Origin: Thiobacillus sp.
Lineage (GTDB): Bacteria; Pseudomonadota; Gammaproteobacteria; Burkholderiales; Thiobacillaceae
Assembly (NCBI GenBank): GCA_019459055.1
Contig: JAIBEI010000041.1
Coordinates: 64,863 to 128,862, forward strand
DNA length: 64,000 nucleotides
Direction: 5' to 3'
Below are positions 13,278 to 23,860 of this stretch, piece by piece. Position numbers and translations under genes: made by a program. The notes under the pieces were generated by a model. That model saw nothing but the letters and a program-made list of their open reading frames with translations. It made no database searches and was not told the DNA's origin. Each line of letters opens with the position of its first letter. Position 1 is the stretch's first letter.

Positions 13278-15425
13278 ATGAGCGCTAGCAAGAAAACCTT
13301 CACCTACGGCCGCCACATGGTCACGCTGGAAACCGGCGAAATCGCCCGCCAGGCTTCCGGCGCCGTCCTCGTCAACATGGATGACACCGTGGTGCTGGTC
13401 ACCGTGGTTGCCAAGAACGAAGTCAAGCCTGGTCAGGATTTCTTCCCCCTGACCGTCGACTACCAGGAAAAAACCTACGCTGCCGGACGCATCCCCGGCG
13501 GCTTCCTCAAGCGTGAAAGCCGCGCGTCCGACGGTGAAATCCTGATTTGCCGCCTGATCGACCGCCCCATCCGCCCGCTCTTTCCCGAAGGCTTCTTCAA
13601 CGAAGTGCAGATCATCGCCACGGTGATCTCGTCCAACCCCGAAGTCAGCGCCGACATCCCCGCGCTGATCGGCGCCTCGGCTGCGTTGTCGCTGTCCGGC
13701 CTGCCGTTCGACGGCCCGGTGGGCGCAGCGCGCGTCGGTTTCATCAACGGCGAATACGTGCTGAACCCGACCAACTCCGAGTTGAAAGACTCGGCGCTCA
13801 ATCTGGTCGTCGCCGGCACCGAGACGGCCGTGCTGATGGTCGAATCCGAAGCGATGGAACTGCCCGAAGACATCATGCTGGGCGCGGTCATGTTCGGCCA
13901 CGCGCAGATGCAGGCCGCGATCAACGCGATCAACGAACTGGCCGACGAAGCCGGCGCCGACGCGTGGGACTGGCAGCCGGTCGCCGAAGACACCGCGATG
14001 GTGGAACGCCTGAAGGCACTGGCCGAAGACGGCCTGCAGCAGGCCTACAACATCAAGCAGAAGCAGGCGCGCATGAGCGCCATCGACGAAATGCGCAACA
14101 AGGCCTTCGCCGAACTCATCACCCCCGACATGGATACCGTCGCCGCCAATGCCGTGAAGGACGCCTTCCACCGCGTGGAAGCCAGCGTGGTGCGTAACCG
14201 CATCCTGTCCGGCCAGCCGCGTATCGACGGCCGCGATACCCGCACCGTGCGCCCGATCACCATCCGTACCGGCGTACTGCCGCGCACTCACGGTTCCGCC
14301 CTGTTCACTCGCGGTGAAACCCAGGCGCTGGTCGTCACCACACTCGGCACCGGACGCGACGAGCAGACCATCGACGCCCTCGAGGGCAGTTATTCAGACC
14401 GCTTCATGCTGCAGTACAACATGCCCCCCTACGCCACCGGTGAAACCGGCCGCGTGGGCGCACCCAAGCGCCGCGAAGTCGGCCACGGCCGCCTCGCCAA
14501 GCGCGCACTGCTGGCGGTGCTGCCCTCCAAGGAAGAATTCGGCTACACCATGCGAGTGGTTTCGGAAATCACCGAATCCAACGGCTCGTCGTCGATGGCT
14601 TCGGTGTGCGGCGCCTGCCTGTCGCTGATGGACGCCGGCGCGCCGCTGAAAGCGCACGTTGCCGGAATCGCCATGGGCCTGATCAAGGAAGGCAACCGCT
14701 TCGCTGTGCTGACCGACATCCTCGGCGACGAAGATCACCTCGGCGACATGGACTTCAAGGTGGCCGGCACCGAAAAAGGCGTGACCGCGCTGCAGATGGA
14801 CATCAAGATCAACGGCATCACCCAGGAAATCATGCATGCTGCGCTGACGCAGGCCAAGGAAGGCCGCCTGCACATCCTCGGCATCATGAAGGAATCGGTC
14901 TCCGGTAGCCACGAGATGTCCGCCTACGCGCCGCGCATCATCGCAATGAAGATCAACCCGGAAAAGATCCGCGACGTCATCGGCAAGGGCGGCGCCGTGA
15001 TCCGCGCGCTGACCGAGGAAACCGGCACCCAGATCGACATCCAGGAAGACGGCAGCGTAAAGATCGCCTGCACCAGCATTGAAGCCGGCGAGCTCGCGAA
15101 GAAGCGCATCGAGGAAATCACCGCCGAGGTCGAAGTCGGCAAGGTGTACGAAGGTCCGGTCATCAAGCTGCTCGACTTCGGCGCGATCGTCAACGTGCTG
15201 CCGGGTCGCGACGGCCTGCTGCACATTTCGCAGATTGCCCATGAGCGTGTCAACACCATCGGCGATTATCTGAAAGAAGGCCAGGTCGTGAAGGTGATGA
15301 TTCTGGAAGCCGACGAAAAAGGCCGTCTGCGCTTGTCGATGAAGGCCCTGCTTGAAGCACCTGCACCTGCACCTGCACCTGCACCCGCGCCCGTCGTGTC
15401 CAGCGACGAAGAAGAAGCCCACTAA
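13278..15425 (+). CDS. pnp: Polyribonucleotide nucleotidyltransferase
   Basis: RNase PH, KH ([19 protein letters not shown]) and S1 domains; follows rpsO. Confidence 0.98.
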   Translation: MSASKKTFTYGRHMVTLETGEIARQASGAVLVNMDDTVVLVTVVAKNEVKPGQDFFPLTVDYQEKTYAAGRIPGGFLKRESRASDGEILICRLIDRPIRPLFPEGFFNEVQIIATVISSNPEVSADIPALIGASAALSLSGLPFDGPVGAARVGFINGEYVLNPTNSELKDSALNLVVAGTETAVLMVESEAMELPEDIMLGAVMFGHAQMQAAINAINELADEAGADAWDWQPVAEDTAMVERLKALAEDGLQQAYNIKQKQARMSAIDEMRNKAFAELITPDMDTVAANAVKDAFHRVEASVVRNRILSGQPRIDGRDTRTVRPITIRTGVLPRTHGSALFTRGETQALVVTTLGTGRDEQTIDALEGSYSDRFMLQYNMPPYATGETGRVGAPKRREVGHGRLAKRALLAVLPSKEEFGYTMRVVSEITESNGSSSMASVCGACLSLMDAGAPLKAHVAGIAMGLIKEGNRFAVLTDILGDEDHLGDMDFKVAGTEKGVTALQMDIKINGITQEIMHAALTQAKEGRLHILGIMKESVSGSHEMSAYAPRIIAMKINPEKIRDVIGKGGAVIRALTEETGTQIDIQEDGSVKIACTSIEAGELAKKRIEEITAEVEVGKVYEGPVIKLLDFGAIVNVLPGRDGLLHISQIAHERVNTIGDYLKEGQVVKVMILEADEKGRLRLSMKALLEAPAPAPAPAPAPVVSSDEEEAH

Positions 15426-15457
15426 GAAGCAAGCCGCGCCTGCCGGCGCGGCCTCTC

Positions 15458-15496
15458 CCAATAAAAAACGCGCCACCCGGCGCGTTTTTTATTGGC
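15458..15496. terminator. Bidirectional terminator between pnp and a convergent ORF
   Basis: ccaataaaaaacgcgcc acccg gcgcgttttttattgg: GC stem extended by an A/T tract on both sides. Confidence 0.8.
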
Positions 15497-15512
15497 CCGA
15501 GCGGATCGGCAA

Positions 15513-15956
15513 TCAGGCTACATCGCCCAGAAACGCCTGCCACCAGCGCTTGCGCTGGCCGGTCACCACGCCATTCATTTCAAGCTCGCGCGGCGGCGTG
15601 CGGCTCATCACCCAGCCCGGTAGCACCGACGATTTCATCGAGCTCGAACCGCACGAACTGCCGAGGTGGTTGGGATCGTAGATCTTGATGAAGCCGGGGG
15701 AATCGAGGTTGTCGGCGTAAACAATCGCACAGTACTCCTCGTGATGCTCGCGCCGCAGCAGTTCATCCAGTTCGCGCGTGAACTGTTGCACCTTGTCGGC
15801 AGCGGAAGGTTCTTGCGGCACCTGCTGACCGACCGCATAGAGATACCAGCCGGCGCCGGCGTCCACCTTTTGCCAGAATGCCGTCAACTGATCCCAGCGC
15901 ATCACGCTGTACAGCAGGCCATTGAAGTTACGGTCGAATTCGCTGGTATCGGTCAT
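15513..15956 (-). CDS. Conserved hypothetical protein
   Basis: MTDTSEFDRNFNGLLYSVMRWDQLTAFWQKVDAG...; convergent with pnp. Confidence 0.65.
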   Translation of the reverse strand: MTDTSEFDRNFNGLLYSVMRWDQLTAFWQKVDAGAGWYLYAVGQQVPQEPSAADKVQQFTRELDELLRREHHEEYCAIVYADNLDSPGFIKIYDPNHLGSSCGSSSMKSSVLPGWVMSRTPPRELEMNGVVTGQRKRWWQAFLGDVA

Positions 15957-16022
15957 GGCGCGCTTACGGGTTAGCTTGTTTGGCAACCGACTTGTCGGAT
16001 TGATTTGGCGCCTGGCGCGCCA

Positions 16023-16069
16023 TGTTTACTTGGCGACCTGACGTGCCTGTTTACTTGGCGACCTGACGT
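16023..16069. repeat. 25-bp period tandem duplication at the 3' end of dksA
   Basis: tgtttacttggcgacctgacgt occurs at 16023-16044 and 16048-16069. Confidence 0.9.
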
Positions 16070-16470
16070 TCGCGAATTTCCTCGAGCGTCTTGCAGTCGA
16101 TGCACAGCGTTGCCGTCGGGCGCGCCTGCATCCGGTCCAGGCCGATCTCGACGCCGCAGGATTCGCAGTAGCCGTATTCTCCGCTGTCGATCTTGGCGAT
16201 GGTTTCGCCGATTTTCTTGATCAGCTTGCGCTCGCGGTCGCGGTTGCGCAATTCGAGCGCCATGTCCGATTCCTGGGTGGCGCGGTCGTTGGGATCGGCA
16301 AACACCGTCTGCTCGTCCTGCATGGAATGCAGGGTGGTATCGATGTCCTGCGACAACTCGGCTTTCCACGCCTCGAGCATTTTGCGAAAATGCGCGAGCT
16401 GTTTTGCGTTCATGTATTCTTCGCCTTTTTTTGCCTTGTACGGCTCAAAGCGCATCAAAGTTTCAGCCAT
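16051..16470 (-). CDS. dksA: RNA polymerase-binding transcription factor DksA
   Basis: Coiled coil plus zinc finger (YCESCGVEIGLDRMQARPTATLCIDCKTLEE). Confidence 0.95.
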   Translation of the reverse strand: MAETLMRFEPYKAKKGEEYMNAKQLAHFRKMLEAWKAELSQDIDTTLHSMQDEQTVFADPNDRATQESDMALELRNRDRERKLIKKIGETIAKIDSGEYGYCESCGVEIGLDRMQARPTATLCIDCKTLEEIRERQVAK

Positions 16471-16551
16471 CTTGTTCTCTTTGAATGTTCTCTTTGAAAA
16501 ATAGGATGTTCAGGATCCAGCCCAACGCAATTTAATAACAGAATCCTCTTT

Positions 16552-17325
16552 ATGCCGCAACCAAAAACCACACTTCACGCCCTGCTTTTCGATGTTGACG
16601 GCACCCTCGCCGACACCGAACGCGACGGCCACCGTCCCGCCTTCAACCAGGCCTTTGCCGACGCCGGCCTCGACTGGCACTGGGACGCCGCCCTCTACGG
16701 CAAACTCCTTGCCGTCACCGGTGGCAAGGAGCGGATGAAATACTATATCGACCGCTTTCGGCCCGACTACAGGAAGCCGGACAACTTTGACGAACTGGTA
16801 GCCGGCCTGCACCAGGCCAAGACCCGTCATTACAGCGCGTTGGCCGCAACGGGCGGCATCCCCATGCGCCCCGGCGTCAGGCGGCTGCTGGCCGAGGCAC
16901 GCGCCGCGGGGCTGCGGCTGGCGATTGCCACCACCACCACCCCGGAAAACGTCACCGTGCTGCTGGAGCACAGCCTCGGCCCCGGCACCCAATCCTGGTT
17001 CGAGGTCATCGCGGCGGGCGACATCGTACCGGCGAAAAAACCCGCGCCCGATATCTACCACTACGCGTTGGAGAGAATGGGAATTGAACCCGCCGAGTGC
17101 CTGGCCTTCGAAGACTCGGAGAACGGCCTGCGCGCAAGCCTGGGCGCCGGCCTGAAAACGCTGGTCACGGTCAACGACTACACGCAGGACCACGACTTCA
17201 CCGGCGCCGCCGTGGTGCTGTCCGACCTAGGCGACCCCAACGCCCCCAACCGGCTGCTGGCCGGCCCCGACCTCGGCCAGCCGTTCGTCGACGTGGCCTA
17301 CCTCAGAACGCTGCACGCGAACTGA
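16552..17325 (+). CDS. HAD-superfamily phosphatase, CbbY-like
   Basis: LLFDVDGTLADTERDGHRPAFNQAFADAGLDWHWD; typical CbbY motif order. Confidence 0.85.
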   Translation: MPQPKTTLHALLFDVDGTLADTERDGHRPAFNQAFADAGLDWHWDAALYGKLLAVTGGKERMKYYIDRFRPDYRKPDNFDELVAGLHQAKTRHYSALAATGGIPMRPGVRRLLAEARAAGLRLAIATTTTPENVTVLLEHSLGPGTQSWFEVIAAGDIVPAKKPAPDIYHYALERMGIEPAECLAFEDSENGLRASLGAGLKTLVTVNDYTQDHDFTGAAVVLSDLGDPNAPNRLLAGPDLGQPFVDVAYLRTLHAN

Positions 17326-17326
17326 T

Positions 17327-17405
17327 TTTATCCGCGAAGGACGCGAAGAAAAGCGAAGGGGAAAATAGTTTTTCTTCGCGAGACTTCGCGTCCTTCGCGG
17401 ATAAA
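17327..17405. repeat. Palindromic intergenic repeat with 22-bp perfect inverted ends
   Basis: TTTATCCGCGAAGGACGCGAAG ... CTTCGCGTCCTTCGCGGATAAA. Confidence 0.85.
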
Positions 17406-17439
17406 CCCAGATTGTTCAATAGACGATTTATGGCGCGTG

Positions 17440-17492
17440 GGGTGCACTCTGTGCACCGATCGACGCCCGAAGGTGCACGGAGTGCACCCTAC
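17440..17492. repeat. Intergenic repeat of the GTAGGGTGCNN..NNGCACCCTAC family
   Basis: ggtgcactctgtgcaccgatcgacgcccgaaggtgcacggagtgcaccctac; related to 23756-23812 and 25186-25242. Confidence 0.75.
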
Positions 17493-17536
17493 CCAAAGTA
17501 TTTTGCCCCAATGAACAATCCGGGATAAAAACCCGT

Positions 17537-18391
17537 TCAGGGATTGTGCATCAGCGCAGCTTCGAGCGTGTTTTCCAGCAGGGTCGCCACGGTCATCGGC
17601 CCGACGCCGCCCGGCACCGGAGTAATCCAGCTGGCGCGTTCCACAGCGGTGTCGAAATCGACGTCGCCGACCAGCTTGCCGTCGGGCAGGCGGTTGATGC
17701 CGACGTCGATCACGATCGCGCCCTCGCGGATCCAGTCGCCCGGAATCATGCGCGGCTTACCCACCCCCACCACCAGGATTTCGGCCGAGCGCACGAAGCT
17801 TTCCAGATCGCGCGTGGCGCTGTGGCACACGGTGATGGTGCACCCGGCGAGCAGCAGTTCCAGGCTCATCGGCCGGCCGACGATGTTGGACGCGCCGACC
17901 ATCACCGCATTCTTGCCGCGCAGTTCCTCGTTGGTCGCGCGCAAGAGCGTCATGATGCCGCGCGGGGTGGACGGCCGCAGCGTCGGCATCTTCACCGCCA
18001 GGCGGCCGATGTTGTAGGGGTGGAAGCCGTCGACGTCCTTGTCGGGGCGGATGCGCTCGATCACCGTCTCCGTGTCGATGTGCGCCGGCAGCGGCAGCTG
18101 CACCAGGATGCCGTCGATCGCAGGGTCGGCGTTCAGCGTGTCGATCAGCGCCAGCAGCTCGCCCTGCGTGGTGGCGCTGGGCAGGTCGTGCGAGACGCTG
18201 GTGACGGCGGCGCGTTCGCAGGCGCGCTTCTTGTTGCGCACGTATACGGCCGAGGCGGCTTCGTCGCCCACCAGGATCACCGCAAGACCGGGGCGGCGCT
18301 TGCCCTGCGCCTCACGCTCGGCCACCTTGTCGTGGATCACTGCGAGGATGGTGTCGGCCATGGCCTTGCCGTCTAGAATTCGTGCGCTCAT
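17537..18391 (-). CDS. folD: Bifunctional methylenetetrahydrofolate dehydrogenase/cyclohydrolase
   Basis: [59 protein letters not shown]. Confidence 0.96.
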   Translation of the reverse strand: MSARILDGKAMADTILAVIHDKVAEREAQGKRRPGLAVILVGDEAASAVYVRNKKRACERAAVTSVSHDLPSATTQGELLALIDTLNADPAIDGILVQLPLPAHIDTETVIERIRPDKDVDGFHPYNIGRLAVKMPTLRPSTPRGIMTLLRATNEELRGKNAVMVGASNIVGRPMSLELLLAGCTITVCHSATRDLESFVRSAEILVVGVGKPRMIPGDWIREGAIVIDVGINRLPDGKLVGDVDFDTAVERASWITPVPGGVGPMTVATLLENTLEAALMHNP

Positions 18392-18453
18392 CAAGGCAAC
18401 CCTGAAGCAAAAGAGCGATTTTCCCGGAACCCCTCATCCGACTCAAGCAAAAA

Positions 18454-18482
18454 TTGACCCGGCCAATTCGGCCATGTATAGT
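18454..18482 (+). promoter_or_regulatory. Candidate sigma70 promoter for the tRNA-Pro/Arg/His cluster
   Basis: TTGACC - 17 nt - TATAGT, upstream of the tRNA at 18525. Confidence 0.65.
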
Positions 18483-18524
18483 CTCGCTTCTCCGAAATAC
18501 GGCCGTATTATAAAAACAGGATTT

Positions 18525-18601
18525 CGGGGTGTAGCGCAGCCCGGTAGCGCGCCTGCTTTGGGAGCAGGATGTCAGGAGTTCGAATCCCCTCACCCCGACC
18601 A
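18525..18601 (+). tRNA. tRNA-Pro (TGG)
   Basis: cggggtgtagcgcagcc...cctgctttgggagcagg...ttcgaatcccctcaccccgacca. Confidence 0.95.
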
Positions 18602-18649
18602 CCCCCATTTTGTCCCAAGTAGTAAGAATGCCGCCCGAGAAGTGTGTCT

Positions 18650-18726
18650 CTGCCCGTAGCTCAACTGGATAGAGCACCAGCCTTCTAAGCTGGGGGTTAC
18701 AGGTTCGATTCCTGTCGGGCAGACCA
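18650..18726 (+). tRNA. tRNA-Arg (TCT)
   Basis: ctgcccgtagctcaactggatagagcaccagccttctaagctgg...gttcgattcctgtcgggcagacca. Confidence 0.95.
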
Positions 18727-18764
18727 AAGTTTTTCGTTGCCAGCGTTTGCTGACAACACCAATG

Positions 18765-18840
18765 GTGGACGTAGCTCAGTTGGTAGAGTCCAGGATTGTG
18801 ATTCCTGTTGTCGTGGGTTCGAGCCCCATCGTCCACCCCA
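18765..18840 (+). tRNA. tRNA-His (GTG)
   Basis: gtggacgtagctcagttggtagagtccaggattgtgattcctgttgtcgtgggttcgagccccatcgtccacccca, preceded by G. Confidence 0.95.
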
Positions 18841-18858
18841 CCATTCAATAAGAAGCAA

Positions 18859-18886
18859 AACAAAGCCCGCGCAAGCGGGCTTTGTT
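18859..18886. terminator. Bidirectional terminator-like hairpin downstream of the tRNA cluster
   Basis: aacaaagcccgc gcaa gcgggctttgtt. Confidence 0.75.
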
Positions 18887-18901
18887 CATTGTGCCCGGGG
18901 C

Positions 18902-19342
18902 TTAAAGCTTGAGCGTCCCGACATGCGCCACCGCGCCCGGATCGTTGCGCCAGATTGCCGGATCGGCGTCGACGTACAGCTCGATCATGATGCCGTCCGG
19001 ATCGTGGCAATACAGCGCCTGACTGACACGGTGATCGGCCTGTCCGGCCAGCGCCACGCCGTGCGCCGCAAGCTGATCGCGGCAGGCACGCAGTTCGTCC
19101 AGCGAATCGCCGACCTTGAACGCAAGGTGATACAAGCCGACCTGACGGTCCAGGGGCGCTGCCGCCGCTTCGCCGACCTCGAGCAGTGCGAGGTCGTGAT
19201 GATTCTCGCCGCACGAAAAAAACACCATCTGGGCGCCGTAGCGTGCCACTTCGGTGAGCCCGAGCACGTCGCGGTAGAACGGCACCGAGACCGCGAGGCT
19301 GCGCACCTTCAATACGGCATGGCCCAGCTTGAGTGCACGCAT
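18902..19342 (-). CDS. VOC-family (glyoxalase/dioxygenase) protein
   Basis: MRALKLGHAVLKVRSLAVSVPFYRDVLGLTEV...YHLAFKV...DPDGIMIELYVD. Confidence 0.85.
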   Translation of the reverse strand: MRALKLGHAVLKVRSLAVSVPFYRDVLGLTEVARYGAQMVFFSCGENHHDLALLEVGEAAAAPLDRQVGLYHLAFKVGDSLDELRACRDQLAAHGVALAGQADHRVSQALYCHDPDGIMIELYVDADPAIWRNDPGAVAHVGTLKL

Positions 19343-19352
19343 CACGTCTCCT

Positions 19353-19736
19353 TCATTCTCGAATGTCACCGCCAACATACAGCCAGCGCCCGTCCACCTG
19401 CTCGAAGCGGCTGGTCTCGTGCAGTTTGAATGCGCGGCCATTGCGCTTGTAGCGGGCGACGAATTCGACCGTCGCATGGCTTGCGTCAAGCGGCACGTGC
19501 GCCTTCACCGCCAGACCCAGCCATTGCGGGCGAGGAGGAACATCAAGATCGAGCGCAGCAGGCCGGGTATCGGGGTGCCAGGTCGCCAGCAGATAGTCCT
19601 CCAGTCCCAGCACATAGGCGCTGTAGCGCGAGCGCATCAGGGCCTCGGCATTCGGAGCCGGCGCGCCGGCATGGAATCTCCCGCAGCAGGCCTCGAGCAC
19701 GCGTCCCGATCCGCACGGGCAGGCTGCCCCGCTCAT
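19353..19736 (-). CDS. YchJ-family SEC-C motif protein
   Basis: MSGAACPCGSGRVLEACCGRF...ALMRSRYSAYVLGLEDYLLATWHPDTRP. Confidence 0.85.
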   Translation of the reverse strand: MSGAACPCGSGRVLEACCGRFHAGAPAPNAEALMRSRYSAYVLGLEDYLLATWHPDTRPAALDLDVPPRPQWLGLAVKAHVPLDASHATVEFVARYKRNGRAFKLHETSRFEQVDGRWLYVGGDIRE

Positions 19737-20377
19737 GGCTTTTTCACCAGGCAACGCAGCATCGGCTGGATGTACGGCCACACGGCGTTGAGCATCCGGG
19801 GCTGGGCCTTTTCGTTCGGGTGGATGCCGTCGGCCTGCATCATGCCGGGCGCGGTGCCCACGCCGCAGACAAAACACGGCACGCGAACAACCTTTTCCTC
19901 GCGCGCCACGTCGACATACAGCTTCGCCACCGCGTCGGCATACGGCTTGCCGTAATTCGGCAGCACCGGCGCATCCAGCAGAACCACCCAGGCACCCGAT
20001 GCCCTGGCCTGGCGGATCATGGCAACCAGATTCTGCTTGATCGCCGCCGGCGGCGTGCCGCGCAAGGCATCGTTGCCGCCGAGCGCGATCAGCACGCCTT
20101 GCGGGCGCTGCCGGTCAAGCGCAGGCTTCAGGCGCTGCAGACCGTTCTGCGTGGTGTCGCCGCTCACGCTGGCGTTGATCACGCGCCACCGCTGGTTTTT
20201 TTGCAGCGGCGCGGTCTTTTTCAGGCGCGCATCGAGCAGATCCACCCAGCTTTGTCCCGCGTCAAGGCCGTAGCCGGAACTCAGGCTGTCGCCGACAATC
20301 AACACAGTGCACGAGCCGGCCAGTGCCCAGCCCGGCATCCACCACAGCAGCAACAGCACCCATACGCGATAATTCAT
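19733..20377 (-). CDS. tesA: GDSL arylesterase / acyl-CoA thioesterase I
   Basis: VLIVGDSLSSGYGLDAGQSWVDLL; GGNDALRG; DGIHPNEKAQ. Confidence 0.9.
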   Translation of the reverse strand: MNYRVWVLLLLWWMPGWALAGSCTVLIVGDSLSSGYGLDAGQSWVDLLDARLKKTAPLQKNQRWRVINASVSGDTTQNGLQRLKPALDRQRPQGVLIALGGNDALRGTPPAAIKQNLVAMIRQARASGAWVVLLDAPVLPNYGKPYADAVAKLYVDVAREEKVVRVPCFVCGVGTAPGMMQADGIHPNEKAQPRMLNAVWPYIQPMLRCLVKKP

Positions 20378-20406
20378 TCACTCACCTTAACCTGACCACC
20401 CCTTCA

Positions 20407-21141
20407 ATGACGCCCCCAGACAGCGCCCAGTTCCCTGCTGAATCAACCAGCGCATTGCAATCGCACGGCGTCGTCATCGCCCGCGCCCTGTCACAGCGCG
20501 TGGCCACCGCCGACGGCGAGCTCGCCATCCTGAGCGAAGTCGAGCTCGCGGTCAAAGCGGGTGAAACGCTCGCCATCACCGGTGCCTCGGGCTCTGGCAA
20601 GTCGACGCTGCTGGGCTTGCTGGCGGGACTCGACCAGCCGTCGGCGGGCGAAATCATGTTGCTTGGCCAGCGTATGGGCGACCTCGACGAGGATGCTCGT
20701 GCCCGGCTGCGCGCCGGCCGTGTCGGCTTCGTGTTCCAGTCGTTCCAGCTGTTGCCCGCGCTCACTGCGCTGGAAAACATCCTGCTGCCGCTGGAACTGG
20801 CCGGCCGCGCCGACGCGCGTGAACGCGCAACCTACTGGCTCGACCGCGTCGGCCTTGCCGCGCGCGCCGGCCACACGCCGCGCCAGCTGTCCGGCGGCGA
20901 GCAGCAGCGCGTCGCCCTCGCGCGCGCCTTCGCCACCGATCCCGAAATCGTGTTCGCCGACGAGCCCACCGGCAACCTCGACGCCGAAACCGGCGCGCGC
21001 ATCATCGAACTCCTGTTCGAACTCAACGCCTCCGCCCACACCACCCTGATCCTGGTCACTCACGACGAGGCACTGGCGGGGCGCTGCCAGCGCCGGCTGC
21101 ATCTGGTCGCAGGCCAGATGCGCGAGGCGGCGCTCGCATGA
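20407..21141 (+). CDS. ABC transporter ATP-binding protein (LolD/YbbA-like)
   Basis: [18 protein letters not shown] Walker [33 protein letters not shown]; divergent from tesA. Confidence 0.92.
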   Translation: MTPPDSAQFPAESTSALQSHGVVIARALSQRVATADGELAILSEVELAVKAGETLAITGASGSGKSTLLGLLAGLDQPSAGEIMLLGQRMGDLDEDARARLRAGRVGFVFQSFQLLPALTALENILLPLELAGRADARERATYWLDRVGLAARAGHTPRQLSGGEQQRVALARAFATDPEIVFADEPTGNLDAETGARIIELLFELNASAHTTLILVTHDEALAGRCQRRLHLVAGQMREAALA

Positions 21142-23687
21142 CCTTCCTGCGGAAGGGTCGCTGCGCAGCAGCGGGGTACCCGCCGGCGTACCCTTTACGG
21201 GTGCTCCGGATCGGCCTGTGGCTGCTGCGGCGCGAACGCGCCAGCGGCGAGTGGCGGGTGCTGCTGCTGGCGCTGATCATCGGCGTCGGCAGCGTGTCCA
21301 CCACCGGCTTTCTGGGCGACCGCCTCAAGCGCGCAATGAGCGAACAGGGCGCCGGCTTTCTCGGCGCCGACCTGCTCGTCACCAGCCCGCGCCCGATCGC
21401 GGACTGGCCTAGCCTTCCTATTGAAAACAGCGCGCCCGCGCTGGCAACCAGCCAGGCGCTCGAATTCGCCAGCATGGTGAGCCGTGGCGATGCCTTCCAG
21501 CTTGCCACCCTGCGCGCGGTCGACGCCGCCTATCCGGTGCGCGGGGTGGTGCGCATCGCCGACCGCCCGTTTGAACCGGGCGTCCCGCGCCCGGCGCAGC
21601 CACCGCCTGGCGCGATTTACGTCGAGCCGTCGCTGCTGCCGCTGTTGTCCGCCAGCGTCGGCGACAGCGTGCAGATCGGCGAAACCAGCTTTCGCATCGC
21701 CGGTATCGTGGCCGAAGAGCCGGGCCAGCTCGGCGGCGTGTTCGGCCTTGCCCCACGCGTGTTCCTGCGCGTCGACGAAGTCGAACGAACCCGCGTGCTG
21801 CAGCCCGGCAGCCGCCTCACCTACCTGTATCAGTTTGCGGGCGAGCCCGATCAACTCGCCGCATTCGGCGCGGCGTTGAAGCCAACGCTCGACAGCACCC
21901 AGCGCCTCATCGGTTCGCGCGAAGGCATCGAAACCCTGCGCGGCGCCTTCGCAAACGCCGACCGCTACATCCAGCTCACCGCCTTGATCAGCCTCTTGCT
22001 GTCGGTGGCCGCAATCGCCATCGCCGCCCACCATCACGCGCTGCGTCATTACGACCAGGCCGCGCTCTTGCGCTGCTTCGGCGCCACCACCGCGCAGCTG
22101 CGCTCGCTCTATGCCGTCCAGCTGCTGACGCTGGGGCTGCTGGGCAGCCTCGCTGGCGTGGCGGTCGGCGCGCTGATGCAACAGGCGCTGGCGGGGCTGA
22201 TCCTGCCTGACGCCGTCACCCGGCTGCCGTCGCTTGGCCTGGCGCCGGTGGGCGTCGCCGTCGTCAGCGGCCTGTTGGCGCTGGCGGGCGCCGCCCTGCC
22301 GGCACTGATGCGCCTGATCCGGGTGCCGCCGCTACGCGTGCTGCGGCGCGACCTGCCGCCGCTGCCTGTGGCGGCGTGGCTGGGCGCCGCGGTCAGCGGA
22401 TCGGCGCTGCTGGGGCTGATTGCCTGGTATGCGGGCGACGCCAAGCTGGTCGGCGTCTTCGTCGGCGCGCTGGCGGGACTGGTCGGCGTGCTGATCCTGC
22501 TGGCGCGGCTGGCGCTGGTGGCCGGCCGCGGCGTGCAGCGCATGGCCCACGGCCCGCTGCGCTTCGGCCTCGCGCAGCTGCTGCGCCACCGCTTCGACAG
22601 CACCCTGCAACTCGGCGCCTTCACCCTGGCGCTGTTCCTGGTGGCCCTGCTGGCGCTGGTGCGCAGCGATCTCATCGCCGGCTGGCAGCAGCAACTGCCG
22701 CCGCAAGCCCCCAACTTCTTTCTGGTGAACATCGCGCCGCACCAGCAGCAGGCGGTTGCCGCCTACCTGTCGCAACATCGCCTTCAGGCCTCCGCGCTCT
22801 ACCCCATGGTGCGTGGCCGCCTGGTCAGCAAGAACGGCACCCCCATCGTCGAGACGCTGCCCGAGGATGCGCGCGACACCAACACCCTGCGGCGCGAGCT
22901 CAACCTCACCTGGACCGCCACCCTGCCCGCCAACAACGCCGTGCTGGCCGGACAGTGGCACGGCGAGCGCAGCGCCGCCTCAATATCGGTCGAGTCTGGG
23001 ATGGCCGAGCGGCTGAATCTTGCGGTCGGCGACCAGCTCGGCTTCCAGATCGGCGACCAGACGCTCGTCGCGCGCATCACCAGCATCCGCAGCGTGAAGT
23101 GGGATTCGATGCAACCCAATTTCTTCGTCATCTTCGCCCCCGGCCAGCTCGACGCCCTGCCCGCCAGTTCCATTGCCAGCGTCTACGTGCCACCCGACGC
23201 CACCGGCGTGCTGCCCGGCTTCGTCAAGGCCTTCCCCGGCATCACCGTGCTCGCGCTCGACAAGCTCATCGCCAACATCGAAGCCGTGTTCGCGCAGATC
23301 ATCGGCGCCATCCAGCTGCTGCTGGGCTTTTTGCTTGCTGCCGGCATGGCCGTTGTCGTCGCCACGCTGCTGGCCAGCCTCGACGCGCGCCAGCAGGAAG
23401 CGGTGCTGCTGCGCACCCTCGGCGCCCAGCGCGCCTACCTGGCCAAGGGGTTGTGGAGTGAATTCATCGCCCTGGGATTGCTGGCCGGGCTGCTCGCCAG
23501 CGCCTGCGCCGAAATCGCCATGGCGCTGATCGCCGATCGCCTTTTCGACCTGCCGCTGCGCCTGCACCCCTGGCTGTGGCTTGCGCTGCCGCTGGCCGGC
23601 GCGCTGCTGGTCGGCATGAGCGGCTGGCTCACCACGCGGCATATCACCCGGGTGCCGCCGATGCAGTCGATCCGCGCGCTGGGTTGA
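21138..23687 (+). CDS. FtsX-like ABC transporter permease (YbbP-like)
   Basis: 849 aa multi-TM ORF overlapping the ATPase stop by ATGA. Confidence 0.88.
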   Translation: MTFLRKGRCAAAGYPPAYPLRVLRIGLWLLRRERASGEWRVLLLALIIGVGSVSTTGFLGDRLKRAMSEQGAGFLGADLLVTSPRPIADWPSLPIENSAPALATSQALEFASMVSRGDAFQLATLRAVDAAYPVRGVVRIADRPFEPGVPRPAQPPPGAIYVEPSLLPLLSASVGDSVQIGETSFRIAGIVAEEPGQLGGVFGLAPRVFLRVDEVERTRVLQPGSRLTYLYQFAGEPDQLAAFGAALKPTLDSTQRLIGSREGIETLRGAFANADRYIQLTALISLLLSVAAIAIAAHHHALRHYDQAALLRCFGATTAQLRSLYAVQLLTLGLLGSLAGVAVGALMQQALAGLILPDAVTRLPSLGLAPVGVAVVSGLLALAGAALPALMRLIRVPPLRVLRRDLPPLPVAAWLGAAVSGSALLGLIAWYAGDAKLVGVFVGALAGLVGVLILLARLALVAGRGVQRMAHGPLRFGLAQLLRHRFDSTLQLGAFTLALFLVALLALVRSDLIAGWQQQLPPQAPNFFLVNIAPHQQQAVAAYLSQHRLQASALYPMVRGRLVSKNGTPIVETLPEDARDTNTLRRELNLTWTATLPANNAVLAGQWHGERSAASISVESGMAERLNLAVGDQLGFQIGDQTLVARITSIRSVKWDSMQPNFFVIFAPGQLDALPASSIASVYVPPDATGVLPGFVKAFPGITVLALDKLIANIEAVFAQIIGAIQLLLGFLLAAGMAVVVATLLASLDARQQEAVLLRTLGAQRAYLAKGLWSEFIALGLLAGLLASACAEIAMALIADRLFDLPLRLHPWLWLALPLAGALLVGMSGWLTTRHITRVPPMQSIRALG

Positions 23688-23755
23688 ATGGCAACTGGTA
23701 GCTTTGTGCGGATCGACTATCTATAAAAGGAAACTCACTTATTCTTGAATAATGC

Positions 23756-23812
23756 GTAGGGTGCAATCTGTGCACCTTCAGACGTCAATCGATGCACAGA
23801 GTGCACCCTACG
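23756..23812. repeat. Intergenic repeat of the GTAGGGTGC...GCACCCTAC family
   Basis: gtagggtgcaatctgtgcaccttcagacgtcaatcgatgcacagagtgcaccctacgc. Confidence 0.8.
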
Positions 23813-23860
23813 CCAAGCATCTCGCACGTTGCGTTTGCTCATGTATGTAAGGAGGTCATC

